Source: Hymenobacter latericoloratus (GTDB taxonomy: Bacteria > Bacteroidota > Bacteroidia > Cytophagales > Hymenobacteraceae). Taken from it: a stretch of DNA of 64,000 nucleotides. Below are positions 27,816-37,902 of the stretch, in pieces (within the stretch, counting starts at the first letter, position 1; the number at the start of each line of letters is the position of its first letter). Made by a program: the position numbers and the translations under genes. Location: contig NZ_JACHNV010000003.1 in the NCBI RefSeq assembly GCF_014199535.1, positions 311,289 to 375,288 of the forward strand, written 5' to 3'. Under the pieces are notes generated by a model. It was not told where the DNA came from. It saw nothing but the letters and a program-made list of their open reading frames with translations, and made no database searches.

Positions 27816-28556
27816 CTACGGGAGCCGCACCCGGATAATAGCTACGTCGTCGGTAGGCACCAGGCCCGCGGCGTTTTGTAGCTGCCGGACCTTAATGTTG
27901 AGCATCTCGGCGCGCTCGGCTAGCTCTTCATCGACCAGCAGCCGATGAGCTACCGCTGCCGGCTCGGCCAGGGCGGGACCCGCTACGGGCCGGAAGCTGT
28001 CGATGCCATCCGTGGCCAGGCTGATATCCCGGCAGGCCAACACGTGCAGGCGCTGCCGCTGCAGGGCGTACCACGCGTCGAAGTCTTCGCCGAGGTGGTA
28101 GGCCAGATAATCAGGTCGGTTTTGCTGCTCGAAGCGGATAAGCTCGCCGTTTACGGCCACGGTAGCGTCGCCGAGGGCCAGCAGCATGGCCTCGCGGCGG
28201 GCGGTGTCCAGTAGCAGGATTACCAGTGTGGTGAGCAGCTCTGGAGTATCGAGCAGAAGTAGGTTACGCATTTCCCGGAAGCCATGAAACACGCCGGCTA
28301 CCAGTAATTTAAGCTCTTCGGGCAAGGAAAGGGAGGCCGTGCGGGGCTGGTACAGCTCTTGGTAGTAGTACTCCTTGGCCGCCTTACGCAGCAGCTTGGC
28401 CCCGAGCGTAGCGGCAAAGTGACTATCCTGGCCCAGGGTGCACCCATCGAGCACGGCGCACACCAGCTTGTCTTCTCCCAGCGGCATCACTACCGTAAAG
28501 TCTTCGCAAAAATCAACGTGATACTCTCCGCGTTGCAGGAACTGATAAATCGTCAT
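27816..28556 (-). CDS. PP2C-like protein phosphatase domain protein
   Basis: A 246-residue protein with the scattered acidic residues of metal-dependent PP2C phosphatases: CEDF near residue 17, the LDGC turn in place of DGxGG, ATDGID in the middle and TDDVAII at the end. It is a compact single domain with no membrane segment or sensor. Expected to dephosphorylate serine or threonine, but the altered second motif leaves activity uncertain. It is divergent from lpxK. Confidence 0.7.
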   Translation of the reverse strand: MTIYQFLQRGEYHVDFCEDFTVVMPLGEDKLVCAVLDGCTLGQDSHFAATLGAKLLRKAAKEYYYQELYQPRTASLSLPEELKLLVAGVFHGFREMRNLLLLDTPELLTTLVILLLDTARREAMLLALGDATVAVNGELIRFEQQNRPDYLAYHLGEDFDAWYALQRQRLHVLACRDISLATDGIDSFRPVAGPALAEPAAVAHRLLVDEELAERAEMLNIKVRQLQNAAGLVPTDDVAIIRVRLP

Positions 28557-28714
28557 CGGGGGCGGGGCTTTCCGGCGGAGTCTGCTGTAGCAGTAGAGAG
28601 AAGTGGTGCCGGAAAGAGGCCCAATATCCGGCGTTTACGGCAACTTCCGACAAAAACAGCCGCGTAGCCCCTCATTATAGGCCGCGGGGCCCTCGCAAGC
28701 TGTCCGTAACCCAC

Positions 28715-28722
28715 TACTTTTG
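28715..28722 (+). promoter_or_regulatory. -7 box of lpxK
   Basis: TACTTTTG lies 23 bases before ATG 28746. Confidence 0.6.
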
Positions 28723-28745
28723 CGCCTCTCCTTACCGCCTACCCC

Positions 28746-29807
28746 ATGCCTTCCCTGCTGACCTGGCTGCTGCTCCCCCTGAGCTGGCTGTATGCCGGCG
28801 TAATGGCCGTGCGCAACGCGCTTTACCGGAGCGGGACCAAGCCTTCCGTGCGCTTCACCGAAGTGCCCGTCATCAACGTGGGTAACCTGCGGGTGGGCGG
28901 CACCGGCAAAACACCGCACGTGGCGTGGGTAGTGGCCTGGCTGCAGGCCCAGGGCCAGCGGCCGGCCCTGCTGAGCCGGGGCTACGGCCGCCGCACCCGG
29001 GGCTACCGCCGCGCCACCACCGCCGATACTGCCGCCACCATTGGGGATGAGCCCCTGCAGCAGTTCCGGCACTTCGGGAGCCAAGTGGCAGTAGCCGTCA
29101 GTGAGGACCGCGTGGCGGGCATCCGGCAGTTGCTGCAGGAGGTGCCGGCTACTACCGCCGTGGTGCTGGACGACGCCTACCAGCACCGGCGCGTACAGCC
29201 CACCGTCAATATATTGCTTACTGAGCAGGAGCGGCCCTTTTACGAGGACTTTGTGCTGCCCGTCGGCCGCCTGCGCGAAAGCCGTGCCGGGGCCGTGCGC
29301 GCCGATGTGGTGATAGTTACCAAGTGCCCGGCCTACCTCTCGGCCACCATCCGGCAGGAAATCACCCGGCGCATTGAGCGCTACACCCGGCCGGCGGTGC
29401 CCGTGCTGTTTTCCTGCTACCACTACGGAGCGGCCGTACCGCTCACGGCGAAAGCACCCCCTGAGCCCGGCAGTGAGGTGGTAGTGCTGACCGGTATTGC
29501 CCAGCCCGAGCCGCTGCTGGAGCACCTGCGCTCGGCCGGCTACCGGATTGTGTACCACGCCCGCTTCCCCGACCACCACGCTTTTACCGCGGCCGAGCTG
29601 TGGGAGCTGACCGCGCAATTAGCGCCCGGCCAGAGCGTTCTGACCACGCAGAAAGATGCGGCCCGTCTGCTGGAGCCCACTCTGGCCGCCGTTGTGGCCG
29701 ATATGCCCGTATTTTACATTCCAATTGAGGTCCGGTTTCTGGCCGACGGGGAAGCCCGGCTGGCCGCGCTGCTGACCCCATATTTTCAGCCCCACGCTGT
29801 TGTCTGA
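28746..29807 (+). CDS. lpxK: Tetraacyldisaccharide 4'-kinase
   Basis: It phosphorylates the 4' position of the lipid A precursor on the inner face of the inner membrane. The 353-residue protein has an N-terminal membrane-associated helix (about 4-22), the P-loop GNLRVGGTGKT (46-56) and the second motif D142-D143-A-Y-Q-H146 (usually DDxxQH). Start ATG 28746. The barrel gene begins 46 bases after the stop, so the two may be co-transcribed. Together with lptE it points to a full LPS pathway. Confidence 0.95.
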   Translation: MPSLLTWLLLPLSWLYAGVMAVRNALYRSGTKPSVRFTEVPVINVGNLRVGGTGKTPHVAWVVAWLQAQGQRPALLSRGYGRRTRGYRRATTADTAATIGDEPLQQFRHFGSQVAVAVSEDRVAGIRQLLQEVPATTAVVLDDAYQHRRVQPTVNILLTEQERPFYEDFVLPVGRLRESRAGAVRADVVIVTKCPAYLSATIRQEITRRIERYTRPAVPVLFSCYHYGAAVPLTAKAPPEPGSEVVVLTGIAQPEPLLEHLRSAGYRIVYHARFPDHHAFTAAELWELTAQLAPGQSVLTTQKDAARLLEPTLAAVVADMPVFYIPIEVRFLADGEARLAALLTPYFQPHAVV

Positions 29808-29853
29808 TCCGCTAGTGTTTTCGTTGTTGAAGGCCCCCGTGGGCCGTATTACT

Positions 29854-31863
29854 ATGTCGGCGCCGGCTTACGGCCGGGTGCGCGTCCGGCCCTGGGTAGG
29901 GCGGGCGGCGGCGCTACTGGCCGGCCTGGGCGCGCTGTCCGGCACGGCCCGGGCCCAGATTACGGACGACTCCACCAAGGTGCGGTACGGCGCCCACACC
30001 ACCTTTATCCTGCGGGAAGCCGATGTGTTTCGGGGCGATACGCTGGGTCGCATGGTGGACACCACCCTCACGCGCCTGCCTCAGTCGCGCTACTGGACCT
30101 ACGACAGCACCTACCAGCAAAACCTGGGCAACTTCGGCACGGCCTCGCGCCGCCTGCTCTGGACGCCGAACACGGAGTTGGGCGCCCGCCTGGGCCGCAA
30201 CGTCTTCGACCAGTACGTGCGCGACGCAGCCACCGTGCCTTATTACGATACCCGCTCGCCTTATACCTTCTTCCGCTTCTTCCAGGGCAACCCCTTCGAA
30301 CAGGTATTTGAGCTGTCCTACACCCGCAGCATCAAAAAAGCGTTCAACGTGGGCTTTGCCTACGACCGGTTCGGGTCGAATAAGTATCTGGCTGACGTAA
30401 GTGGTAACCGGGCCGGGCTGGTGGAGCACTCCAACTTCCTGTTTTTCGTGCGCTACCAGTCGCCCGATGACCGTTACCACGCCCTGGCTAACTTCAGCAC
30501 GGCCCGGCACCGGGCCGTAGAGCAGGGCGGCGTCCGGCCGCTGGCCTCCGACACGCTGGCCGGCCGACCGGGGCAAATTGATTTGTCGAAGCTGTTTGAC
30601 TACGAGGACGAGGAGGTATATCTAACCAACGCCATCAACCGCGACGACCGGGACCGGGTGCGCCTGGCCCATACCTACCGCCTGCTGGGCCGGGGCCTTA
30701 CCGTATTCCACATTTTTGATTGGCGCCGCCAGCTCAACAAGTACACCGATGACCGCCTGAGCCTGGTACAGGGCGTTTCGGCGTTTTACCCGAGCGTGCT
30801 ACTCAGCCGGGCTACCACCGACGACCGCGCCGAGTTCCGGCAGCTGGAGAATACGGTGGGTGTAATGGGCAACACCAACACGGTAGAATACCGCCTCTAC
30901 GGCCGGCAGCGGACTTATTCCCTGATTACACGCGCCAACTACGGCGAGCCCGCCGTGCTACGGGAAGCTTTGCCCGAGCGCGATGACACGCAATTTTTTG
31001 TGGGAGGCACGGCGGCTTTTCGCTACCGGCAGTTTGCCATTGAAACGGCCGGCGAAATTCTGCCGGCTCTCAATATTAAGGATAGCGAATACTGGCTGCG
31101 GGCCGGCACCCGCCTGGGGCCGCTCAGTGGTGAGGTGCTCTCAACCAGCTACTCGCCCACGCTTACGGAGCGGGAAGTAAAAGGCAACCATTACCGGTGG
31201 CGCCAGAGTGCCGACAGCGCGGGCATCTACGGCTACCTGCACAACTTCCGCAACACCCAGGTGCAGCAATTGCGGGTGCGGCTTTCCCGGCAGCTGGGCC
31301 GCCACTACCTGGAACTGGTCGGGACGGTCGCCAACATCAACAACCTGATTTATTTCGATGAGGCCGGCCTGCCCCAGCAGCGCGGCGAGGCCCAGCAACT
31401 GGCCACGCTCCTGACCCGCTACCGCGTGAGCGTGGGGCATTTCCACTGGGATACCCAGGCTACCTACACGGCGGGGGGAGAGGATGAGAATACCCGGGCC
31501 AGGGATAAGGGCGGAGTCCGGGTGCCCCGGCTGGTTGGCGATTCGCGGCTGTACTACCAGGGGTACGTGTTCCGGAAGGCGCTCCTGACTCAAGTCGGCG
31601 TGCAGGGCTACTTCCAGTCGCGCTGGAAAGCCTACGACTACAGCCCCAGCACCCAGCAGTTTTTCCTGCAGGACCACTTCACCATCCGCAACACGCCGCT
31701 GGTTGACGTCTTCCTGAGTGGAGATATCAAAACCGTAGGCGTGTTTCTGAAGATGGCCTACGTCAATCAGTTTCTGCCGCAGTCGGGCTACTTTACTACC
31801 CCCTACTACGTGGGCATGCCGCGGCGCTTCCAGTTCGGTATCCGTTGGCAGTTCTTTAATTGA
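29854..31863 (+). CDS. Putative outer-membrane beta-barrel (porin-like)
   Basis: A 669-residue precursor. ATG 29854 gives a signal peptide ending in the classic GTARA-Q site. The mature protein is rich in alternating polar and aromatic strands (for example VFELSYTRS, YRLYGRQRTYSLI, GVFLKMAYVNQFL) and ends in phenylalanine-asparagine (RWQFFN), typical of a barrel C-terminal strand. It fits the Bacteroidota 'putative porin' family of about 600-700 residues. Substrate unknown. A TTG further upstream (29800) would overlap lpxK and spoil the signal peptide. Confidence 0.8.
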   Translation: MSAPAYGRVRVRPWVGRAAALLAGLGALSGTARAQITDDSTKVRYGAHTTFILREADVFRGDTLGRMVDTTLTRLPQSRYWTYDSTYQQNLGNFGTASRRLLWTPNTELGARLGRNVFDQYVRDAATVPYYDTRSPYTFFRFFQGNPFEQVFELSYTRSIKKAFNVGFAYDRFGSNKYLADVSGNRAGLVEHSNFLFFVRYQSPDDRYHALANFSTARHRAVEQGGVRPLASDTLAGRPGQIDLSKLFDYEDEEVYLTNAINRDDRDRVRLAHTYRLLGRGLTVFHIFDWRRQLNKYTDDRLSLVQGVSAFYPSVLLSRATTDDRAEFRQLENTVGVMGNTNTVEYRLYGRQRTYSLITRANYGEPAVLREALPERDDTQFFVGGTAAFRYRQFAIETAGEILPALNIKDSEYWLRAGTRLGPLSGEVLSTSYSPTLTEREVKGNHYRWRQSADSAGIYGYLHNFRNTQVQQLRVRLSRQLGRHYLELVGTVANINNLIYFDEAGLPQQRGEAQQLATLLTRYRVSVGHFHWDTQATYTAGGEDENTRARDKGGVRVPRLVGDSRLYYQGYVFRKALLTQVGVQGYFQSRWKAYDYSPSTQQFFLQDHFTIRNTPLVDVFLSGDIKTVGVFLKMAYVNQFLPQSGYFTTPYYVGMPRRFQFGIRWQFFN

Positions 31864-31952
31864 ATGTGCGGGAGTGGCGAAAGGTAACATTGTGAAGGAG
31901 GCGCATGCTGTCACGCCCAATCTTACCTCTCACCACTTCGCTACCTGAAAGC

Positions 31953-32549
31953 ATGAAAGAGAAAACCATTCTTAAGCTCAAGCTGAACTCCGACCCCCGC
32001 TGGGTGGACATTGCCAGCAAAAACATTGTTGATATTCTGGTGGACCATGCGTACTGCGAGCAGAAAGCAGCCAGCACCGGCATTTCCCTGATTGTAAAGT
32101 ACCCCGAAAAGACCCGGCTGGTAGAAGAGCTGACGGCCCTGGTGGCCGAGGAGTGGGAGCATTTTACGCGGGTGCTGCAGGAGCTGCGCAAGCGGGGCCA
32201 CGAGCTGGGCCGCCCCCGCCGCGACGAGTACGTGGTGCAGCTGATGAGCCACGTCCGGAAGGGGGGCGCCCGGGAGCGGCAGCTGATGGATCAGCTGCTG
32301 GTAAGCGCTCTGATAGAGGCGCGTAGCTGCGAGCGGTTCAAGTTGTTGTGGAAGCACATTCCGGACCCCGAGCTAAGCCAGTTCTACTACGAGTTAATGG
32401 CCTCGGAAGCCGGACATTTTGTGAGCTACGTGGACCTGGCCAAAGAGTATAGTGACCCCCAGGAGGTAGATGCCCGCCTGCAGGAGCTGCTGAAAATCGA
32501 AGGGGAAATCGTGACCAATCTTCCGGTTCGCGACGACCGGATGCACTAA
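31953..32549 (+). CDS. miaE: tRNA-(ms2io6A)-hydroxylase (MiaE-like)
   Basis: A 198-residue non-haem diiron monooxygenase that hydroxylates the prenyl group of ms2i6A37 in tRNA. The carboxylate-bridged iron site is complete: E36 in YCEQ, the EEWEH cluster (66-70), E122 in IEARSCE, and E152-x2-H155. ATG 31953 is chosen because the conserved sequence begins there. It works directly on the product of MiaB, encoded 10 kb to the left. Confidence 0.9.
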   Translation: MKEKTILKLKLNSDPRWVDIASKNIVDILVDHAYCEQKAASTGISLIVKYPEKTRLVEELTALVAEEWEHFTRVLQELRKRGHELGRPRRDEYVVQLMSHVRKGGARERQLMDQLLVSALIEARSCERFKLLWKHIPDPELSQFYYELMASEAGHFVSYVDLAKEYSDPQEVDARLQELLKIEGEIVTNLPVRDDRMH

Positions 32550-32640
32550 GCCAAAGAAATTATGTGGGTCACTGTTCCGGAGTGCATTACTCACACCGCA
32601 GTAGGCTATATATTAGCCCGGCATTTTCAGGCTTAACCGG

Positions 32641-33105
32641 ATGAAGAAGTTATTACTGCTTTTCTTTTTGTGGGCACCCGGCTGGACAGCACTGGCGCAG
32701 GAGGCAACCCCTGCCACTCTTAACTTCTGCGGCCTTGACCTACCAATAACTGCCGGCTGCGTGCCGGAGTCGAAGTACGCCGTGCGCTGCCAGGACTACC
32801 AAATGACTTGGATGTACCTGGATTACGGTATGCTGCGCACCTTTCCGGAGCAGTTCATGCAGCAAATCCAGAAAAAGAAAAAGCACCTGGAGCGCCAGCC
32901 GCTGGAGTGTACCATCCTGGGTGCCCCAGCCAAAGGATTCCGGCTGAGCTACCCTACGGAAACGGGGGGCATGGCCTACGAACTGATTGCCTACGGGGTA
33001 GCCAAAGGCCAGCCCGTGATGGTACAACTCGTCCTGGCCGTTGACCCCGATAAAACGGCCGACCTGCCCGAGCTACCCCGCCAGGTTATTCAGTTGGCGA
33101 AGTAG
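32641..33105 (+). CDS. Exported protein with four spaced cysteines
   Basis: A 154-residue precursor with a signal peptide (1-19, cleaved after ALA). The mature part has C30, C40, C50 and C90, which may form two disulfides in the periplasm. A basic helix (IQKKKKHLERQ) precedes the last cysteine. No family is recognised. It is convergent with the GH2 gene, leaving 17 bases between the stop codons. Confidence 0.6.
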   Translation: MKKLLLLFFLWAPGWTALAQEATPATLNFCGLDLPITAGCVPESKYAVRCQDYQMTWMYLDYGMLRTFPEQFMQQIQKKKKHLERQPLECTILGAPAKGFRLSYPTETGGMAYELIAYGVAKGQPVMVQLVLAVDPDKTADLPELPRQVIQLAK

Positions 33106-33122
33106 CCCGGGCGGCCCGGCGG

Positions 33123-34967
33123 CTACCCCTGCTGCGGGGGAGTATCCTCTGGGGAAGCGCTTTTGGAGGCCAGCAGCCCCTGGGGTACCGTCAGCTCGCC
33201 GCCGTGGAAGTCAATCAGGCCGTTCCGCTCATCCTCAATGTTAGTGGCCTGGGTATATACGTCGCCGGCAATGGGGCGCTTGCGCAACTCCTGCTTGAAC
33301 TGGCGAATGCGCTCCGTGCGCTCATCGGAGCTCTGGGGTCCGCCGTAATCGGCAAAGCCAAAGCCACCCCATTCGCTGACAATCAGGGGCTTCTGGCGGC
33401 CGTAGAAAAATGGGTCGCCGATGACGAGGGGTAGCACGGCTACGTTGTTGAGGTCGCCCTGCACCATGCGGTCGAGCAGTTCCGACCAGCGTTCCAGCTC
33501 CGGGGTGTACACGTGCGCCGTCAGGAGGTCGGATTTTAGCCGGCCCTCCTGCGAAATATGCTGCCACCCGTCGTTATCTACCACCAGAAACTGCGGGTGG
33601 TTGATGTGCATGTAGTGGTACATTTCCACGATGTAGCGCCGGGTTTCGGGGTTAGTGGCAATGTCCTGGGCGCCCCAGTCCTCGTTATATAAGCTCCAGA
33701 TAACAATGGATGGGTGCGACTCAATCAGGGCCAGCATGCGCAGCAACTCGGCGCGGTGGTTTTCCCGGCTTTTGGGGGTAGAGGAGTGCGGGCTGGGCAC
33801 CTCCACCCACAGCAGCAGGCCCAACTCGTCGGCCAGGTTGTAAATGCGCGGGTCCACGCCGGCAATGTGTACGCGCACGAGGTTGCAGCCCAGGGCCTGC
33901 ATGGCGTGCATGTGGCGCTGCATCTCCTCGAAAGTGGCCGTACCAGGCTGATACAGAATACCGTCCAGGTAAATGGGCTCGTTGTTGAGGTACACGTAAG
34001 TACCGCGCGACTCAACCTTGCGGAGGCCGAAGTGGGTTTCGATTTCGGCGGAATAACCTTCGCTATCAATCAACTGCGCTACCAGGCGGTACAGGTTCGG
34101 GGAGCCCGGGGCCCAGAGCTTGGCCCCGGCCAGCTCCATCACTACCCGTTGCTGACGCTGACCGGCCTCCAGGCGCAGCGGAAAATCGGCGGTAGCCAGG
34201 GGCTGGGGCGTGGGCGCTACCCGGTCGTACACCTGCAGACGCAGCGTGTACAAGCCGGGGTCATGAATACGGGTGGTCAGGTTGAAGCGCACCATCCGGT
34301 CCTCGATGATGCTATCTACCCCCACGCGGGAGCGGAGGCGGTTGCGCTCTACCATTTCCAGCCACACGCTGCGCACGGCGCCGGTGTAGGTCTGGTACCA
34401 GATGCCGCCGCGCTTGTACACGTGCGACTCCTGTTTGCCCCGGGTGGTGTCGGCGTCCATGGTATCCACGATGCGCACGGTCAGGCGGTTGACGGGGCGC
34501 AGGTGTTCCTCGCGCAGCTCAAACGAAAAGGAGGTGTACTCACCGTAGTGCACCTGCTCCCCCTCAATGGTGCTGAGCAGGAAGCCATTCAGCCACACGC
34601 GGGTTTCGTAGCCGCAGGCCCCGAAGGTCAGCTGAAACAGCGAGTGGGTGCCGTCGTCGCCCCGCTCGGGCAGGGTAAATTCCCGCTCGTACCACACCAC
34701 TACCTTGTCCTGCCACTGCGGGGCTTCGGGTTGGCTCTGGGCCATGTGCTCTTCCACCGAGCCCGGCCAGCTGGCGGTCTGCTGATAGTTGTGCGCCAGA
34801 TACCAGCCGTCGCGCAGCCCCGTATCATCGGGGTCCACGGCAAAGCGCCATTCGCCATCCAGCAGCAGGTAGTTATTGGAGCGAAGAACCGCGCGCGGCA
34901 GGGGGTTAGCCGTCCGGACGTCGTTCTGAGAGGTGGAAAAGCCGTAGTTAGAGGCAGAAGCAGGCAT
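33123..34967 (-). CDS. Glycoside hydrolase family 2 protein (beta-glucuronidase-like)
   Basis: A 614-residue enzyme with the GH2 order: jelly-roll sugar-binding domain (about 30-210), immunoglobulin-like domain (about 215-315) and TIM barrel. The acid/base glutamate is E429 in SLYNED and the nucleophile is E532 in VSEWGG. It would cleave terminal beta-linked glucuronate, galactose or a related sugar; the exact sugar cannot be read. No signal peptide, so the substrate must be imported. No SusC/D pair is nearby. Confidence 0.85.
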   Translation of the reverse strand: MPASASNYGFSTSQNDVRTANPLPRAVLRSNNYLLLDGEWRFAVDPDDTGLRDGWYLAHNYQQTASWPGSVEEHMAQSQPEAPQWQDKVVVWYEREFTLPERGDDGTHSLFQLTFGACGYETRVWLNGFLLSTIEGEQVHYGEYTSFSFELREEHLRPVNRLTVRIVDTMDADTTRGKQESHVYKRGGIWYQTYTGAVRSVWLEMVERNRLRSRVGVDSIIEDRMVRFNLTTRIHDPGLYTLRLQVYDRVAPTPQPLATADFPLRLEAGQRQQRVVMELAGAKLWAPGSPNLYRLVAQLIDSEGYSAEIETHFGLRKVESRGTYVYLNNEPIYLDGILYQPGTATFEEMQRHMHAMQALGCNLVRVHIAGVDPRIYNLADELGLLLWVEVPSPHSSTPKSRENHRAELLRMLALIESHPSIVIWSLYNEDWGAQDIATNPETRRYIVEMYHYMHINHPQFLVVDNDGWQHISQEGRLKSDLLTAHVYTPELERWSELLDRMVQGDLNNVAVLPLVIGDPFFYGRQKPLIVSEWGGFGFADYGGPQSSDERTERIRQFKQELRKRPIAGDVYTQATNIEDERNGLIDFHGGELTVPQGLLASKSASPEDTPPQQG

Positions 34968-35040
34968 AACAACAACGTTGGTGTGAATGCTACAAACGAG
35001 TTTGGCGCGGGGCTGGATACCTGCCCCACCAGATAAAACA

Positions 35041-35073
35041 AAAAAAACTCCCTGCCACGATGCGGCAGGGAGG
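35041..35073 (-). terminator. Terminator of the secreted amidotransferase-like gene
   Basis: The 9-base arms CTCCCTGCC and GGCAGGGAG have a T run on the minus-strand side, 39 bases past the stop at 35112. Confidence 0.82.
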
Positions 35074-35111
35074 CGTCAAAGCAGGGCATGGCAAGTGCAA
35101 TAACCTAGGAA

Positions 35112-36389
35112 TTAGGTCTTTTGCTTTTTCTTTTTGGCCGCCGGGAACAGAATGTTGTTCAGGATAAGCCGGTAGCCGGGGGAGTTGGGATGCAGGGCCA
35201 GGTCGGTGGGCTCTTCCTCCACAAAGTGCTGGTAATCTTCGGGGTCGTGGCCACCGTAGAAGGTCCAGGTGCCTTTGCCCAGCGTGCCGTGCATGTAGCG
35301 CACCTCGCCGGAGGCCTTGTTGTCGCCCATAACCACCACATCGGGCTTCACCAGCGACTTCCGGAAGGCCGTGGTCTGGCCCATAAACCCTTTGATGGTG
35401 CGCTCGTGGTCCTGAGTGAGCATGGTGGGCACCGGATCGTACTTGGCCGAGAAAGTGAAGAGCTGGAAATAATCGTTGTCTTCGTACACGCGCCGCTCCC
35501 GCGGGTCCATGTCGATGTCGGAGTATTCGTACTCCAGCGGGTCGCGCACCAGATGGAAGTTCTGGAAGGCGAGGGTGCGGTTGAAGTTGAGCTTTTGCTG
35601 GGCCTGGGGGTCGGCCGGGTCGCCGTCATACATGCTTTCTACCAGGTCCAGGCCCAGCCCGGCCAGGGCAATATCGTAGGAGTCGGTGGCCGAGCACATG
35701 GCAAACTGAAAGCCGCCGCCGGCAATAAACTCCTGCATTTTTACCACCACGGCCGCCTTCATCTGGCTTACCTTCGCGAAGCCGTTGCGCTTGGCCGTAG
35801 CCTCGGCCTCGCGCTGCTGCTGCTGGTACCAGGGCCGGCCGCTATAGCTACGGTAGAACTTGCCGTACTGGCCCGTGAAGTCCTCGTGGTGCAGGTGAAG
35901 CCAGTCGTACTTGGGCAGGTCGCCGCGTAGCACCTCGTCGTCGTAAATCTGGGTGTAGGGAATTTCGGCGTACGCCAGCACCAGCGTTACGGCGTCGTCC
36001 CAGGGCTGCTTGCCTTTGGGCGTGTACACCGCAATTTTAGGCACCTTCTCCAGCTTCATCACGTCCATGTTGGCGTTGGGGTCGGCTATTTCCGAGAGGA
36101 TGCTGGTGTACTGGGCCTCACTGATAACCTGGTAAGTTACCCCCCGCACGGCCAGCTCATTTTCGGCCCCCGGGGCTACCGCGCAGGCAAAGGCTCCGCC
36201 CCGGTAATTCAGCAGCCAGTCAACCTCCACCTGCCGGCCCAGCAGCCAGTAGGCCGCCCCGTAGGCTTTCAGGTGCTCCTTCTGGGTGTTATCCATCGGG
36301 ATGAAGATGTGGTTGGCCCAAGCAGTTGCGGGCCGGAGCCCAGCCAGTACCAGCAGCAGAATCAGGGCAAACAAACGAGGAAAGGTCAT
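35112..36389 (-). CDS. Exported 'asparagine synthetase B'-related protein
   Basis: A 425-residue precursor; ATG 36389 gives a signal peptide (about 1-24, ending ATAWA). The mature sequence begins with NHIFIPMDNTQ-HLKAYG and contains KYDWLHLHHEDFTGQYGK and AMCSATDSYD, with one cysteine in a nucleophile-elbow-like context and several histidines. Bacteroidota genomes often label such proteins asparagine synthetase B, but the ATP-pyrophosphatase domain is absent and the protein is exported, so that name is misleading. A glutamine-amidotransferase-like fold is plausible; the function is unknown. Confidence 0.7.
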   Translation of the reverse strand: MTFPRLFALILLLVLAGLRPATAWANHIFIPMDNTQKEHLKAYGAAYWLLGRQVEVDWLLNYRGGAFACAVAPGAENELAVRGVTYQVISEAQYTSILSEIADPNANMDVMKLEKVPKIAVYTPKGKQPWDDAVTLVLAYAEIPYTQIYDDEVLRGDLPKYDWLHLHHEDFTGQYGKFYRSYSGRPWYQQQQREAEATAKRNGFAKVSQMKAAVVVKMQEFIAGGGFQFAMCSATDSYDIALAGLGLDLVESMYDGDPADPQAQQKLNFNRTLAFQNFHLVRDPLEYEYSDIDMDPRERRVYEDNDYFQLFTFSAKYDPVPTMLTQDHERTIKGFMGQTTAFRKSLVKPDVVVMGDNKASGEVRYMHGTLGKGTWTFYGGHDPEDYQHFVEEEPTDLALHPNSPGYRLILNNILFPAAKKKKQKT

Positions 36390-36631
36390 ACTAAGAAACG
36401 CCAAAAGCAGACCCACCCGCCTTACAGCCGCTACCACGGCCCGGCCCCGGGTGAATCCATGAAAGTCGAGAAAGCCGGCTGAATCCGTGCTTCTAAAGGT
36501 ACTAAATGCCACTGGGAGTTTACGCGAAACCGCTTACCTTGCACGGCTGGTTGCTGGTGCCCTACGCCTCCGCAGGCGAGTTTACCTCAGCTCCGGCTCC
36601 ACGCTTCCCGAGCCTACCTGCCGCCCGCCCT

Positions 36632-37870
36632 ATGCATCTGCTGGAAAACATCAAAGAGGCTTTTCGTTCCATCAAAAGCAATCTGCTGCGCACCATCCTC
36701 ACGGCCCTCATTGTGAGCATCGGCATCATGTCGCTGGTAGGGATTCTGACGGCCATCGACGTGATGAAATTCTCCCTGAACCAAACGTTTGCCAGCCTGG
36801 GAGCCAACTCCTTCGAGATGAAGGCCAAGGGCTATAATAACCGTTCCCGGCGGGGCGGGGTAAAGGGCAAAGTGTACCCGCCGATTACGCTGCTGCAGGC
36901 CCAAAAGTACAAACAAACCCTCGGCGACGAAGCCCAGGTAGGGGTGTCCGCCTTTATCTCGGGCGCGACGGAGGTGAAGGCCAATGGCCAGAAAACCAAC
37001 CCCAATATTCAGGTAGTGGCCGGCGACGAGAACTACTTGCGGATTCAGAGCTACAACCTGGGCACCGGGCGCACGTTTTCGCCCCTGGAGCTGGAGAATG
37101 GCACCAACGTAGCCATTATTGGCTCCGAGATAAAGGACAAGCTCTACCCCACCGGCAGCGCCCTCAACAACTACGTGTATCTGATGGGCCGGCGGTTTCT
37201 GGTGGTGGGCGTGCTGGAGAAAAGCGGCAGCAGCGGGCAGGGCGGCGGCGCCGACCGGCTGGTGCTGATTCCGCTGGAAACCGGCAACCAGCTACCCCGC
37301 CAGCGCGAGTTGACCTTCGACGTAAAGACGGCCACCACCAACCCCGGCGAGCTGACTTACCTCACGGGCCAGGCCACGGGCATTATGCGGGCCGTACGCC
37401 ACGACGCGCTGGGCCAGGAAGACAGCTTTGAGGTGGAGCGCTCCGATTCGCTGGCGGCCAAGCTGGATGAGCTCTCGGGCGGGTTGAAAACCGGCGGCTT
37501 TCTGGTGGGCTTTATTACCCTGCTTGGGGCCAGCATTGCCCTGATGAACATCATGATGGTGTCCGTGACGGAGCGCACCCGTGAAATTGGTATTCGTAAG
37601 GCTCTAGGGGCCACCTCCTTTCAGATCCGGCAGCAGTTCCTCATCGAGGCCATTGTAATTTGCGTAATGGGCGGATTACTGGGTATTGTGCTGGGGGTAG
37701 GCGGGGGCAACCTGCTGACGTTGTTTATGGAGCAGGGCGGCTTTATTGTGCCCTGGCTCTGGATGACGCTGGGCCTGCTGATCTGCGTAACGGTGGGGTT
37801 GGCCTCGGGCTACTACCCCGCCAGCAAAGCCGCCGCCCTCGACCCCATCGAAAGCCTGCGCTTCGAGTAG
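36632..37870 (+). CDS. MacB/FtsX-type ABC transporter permease
   Basis: A 412-residue inner-membrane protein. The first transmembrane segment (about 22-43) is followed by a large periplasmic domain (about 45-290) and three transmembrane segments near the C-terminus, ending with the [11 protein letters not shown] signature. This is the MacB/FtsX layout used for lipoprotein or peptide export without a classical channel. ATG 36632 is chosen; upstream codons are not conserved. A near -7 word TACCTTGC lies at 36535. The ATPase partner is not adjacent, so it must be encoded elsewhere. Confidence 0.88.
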   Translation: MHLLENIKEAFRSIKSNLLRTILTALIVSIGIMSLVGILTAIDVMKFSLNQTFASLGANSFEMKAKGYNNRSRRGGVKGKVYPPITLLQAQKYKQTLGDEAQVGVSAFISGATEVKANGQKTNPNIQVVAGDENYLRIQSYNLGTGRTFSPLELENGTNVAIIGSEIKDKLYPTGSALNNYVYLMGRRFLVVGVLEKSGSSGQGGGADRLVLIPLETGNQLPRQRELTFDVKTATTNPGELTYLTGQATGIMRAVRHDALGQEDSFEVERSDSLAAKLDELSGGLKTGGFLVGFITLLGASIALMNIMMVSVTERTREIGIRKALGATSFQIRQQFLIEAIVICVMGGLLGIVLGVGGGNLLTLFMEQGGFIVPWLWMTLGLLICVTVGLASGYYPASKAAALDPIESLRFE

Positions 37871-37902
37871 GGGATGCCCGCTCTGCCTGGTAACGGCAGC
37901 AT

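Noticed and set aside
35112..36389. Naming the exported protein asparagine synthetase
   Set aside because: It has a signal peptide and lacks the ATP-pyrophosphatase domain, so it cannot carry out that reaction.
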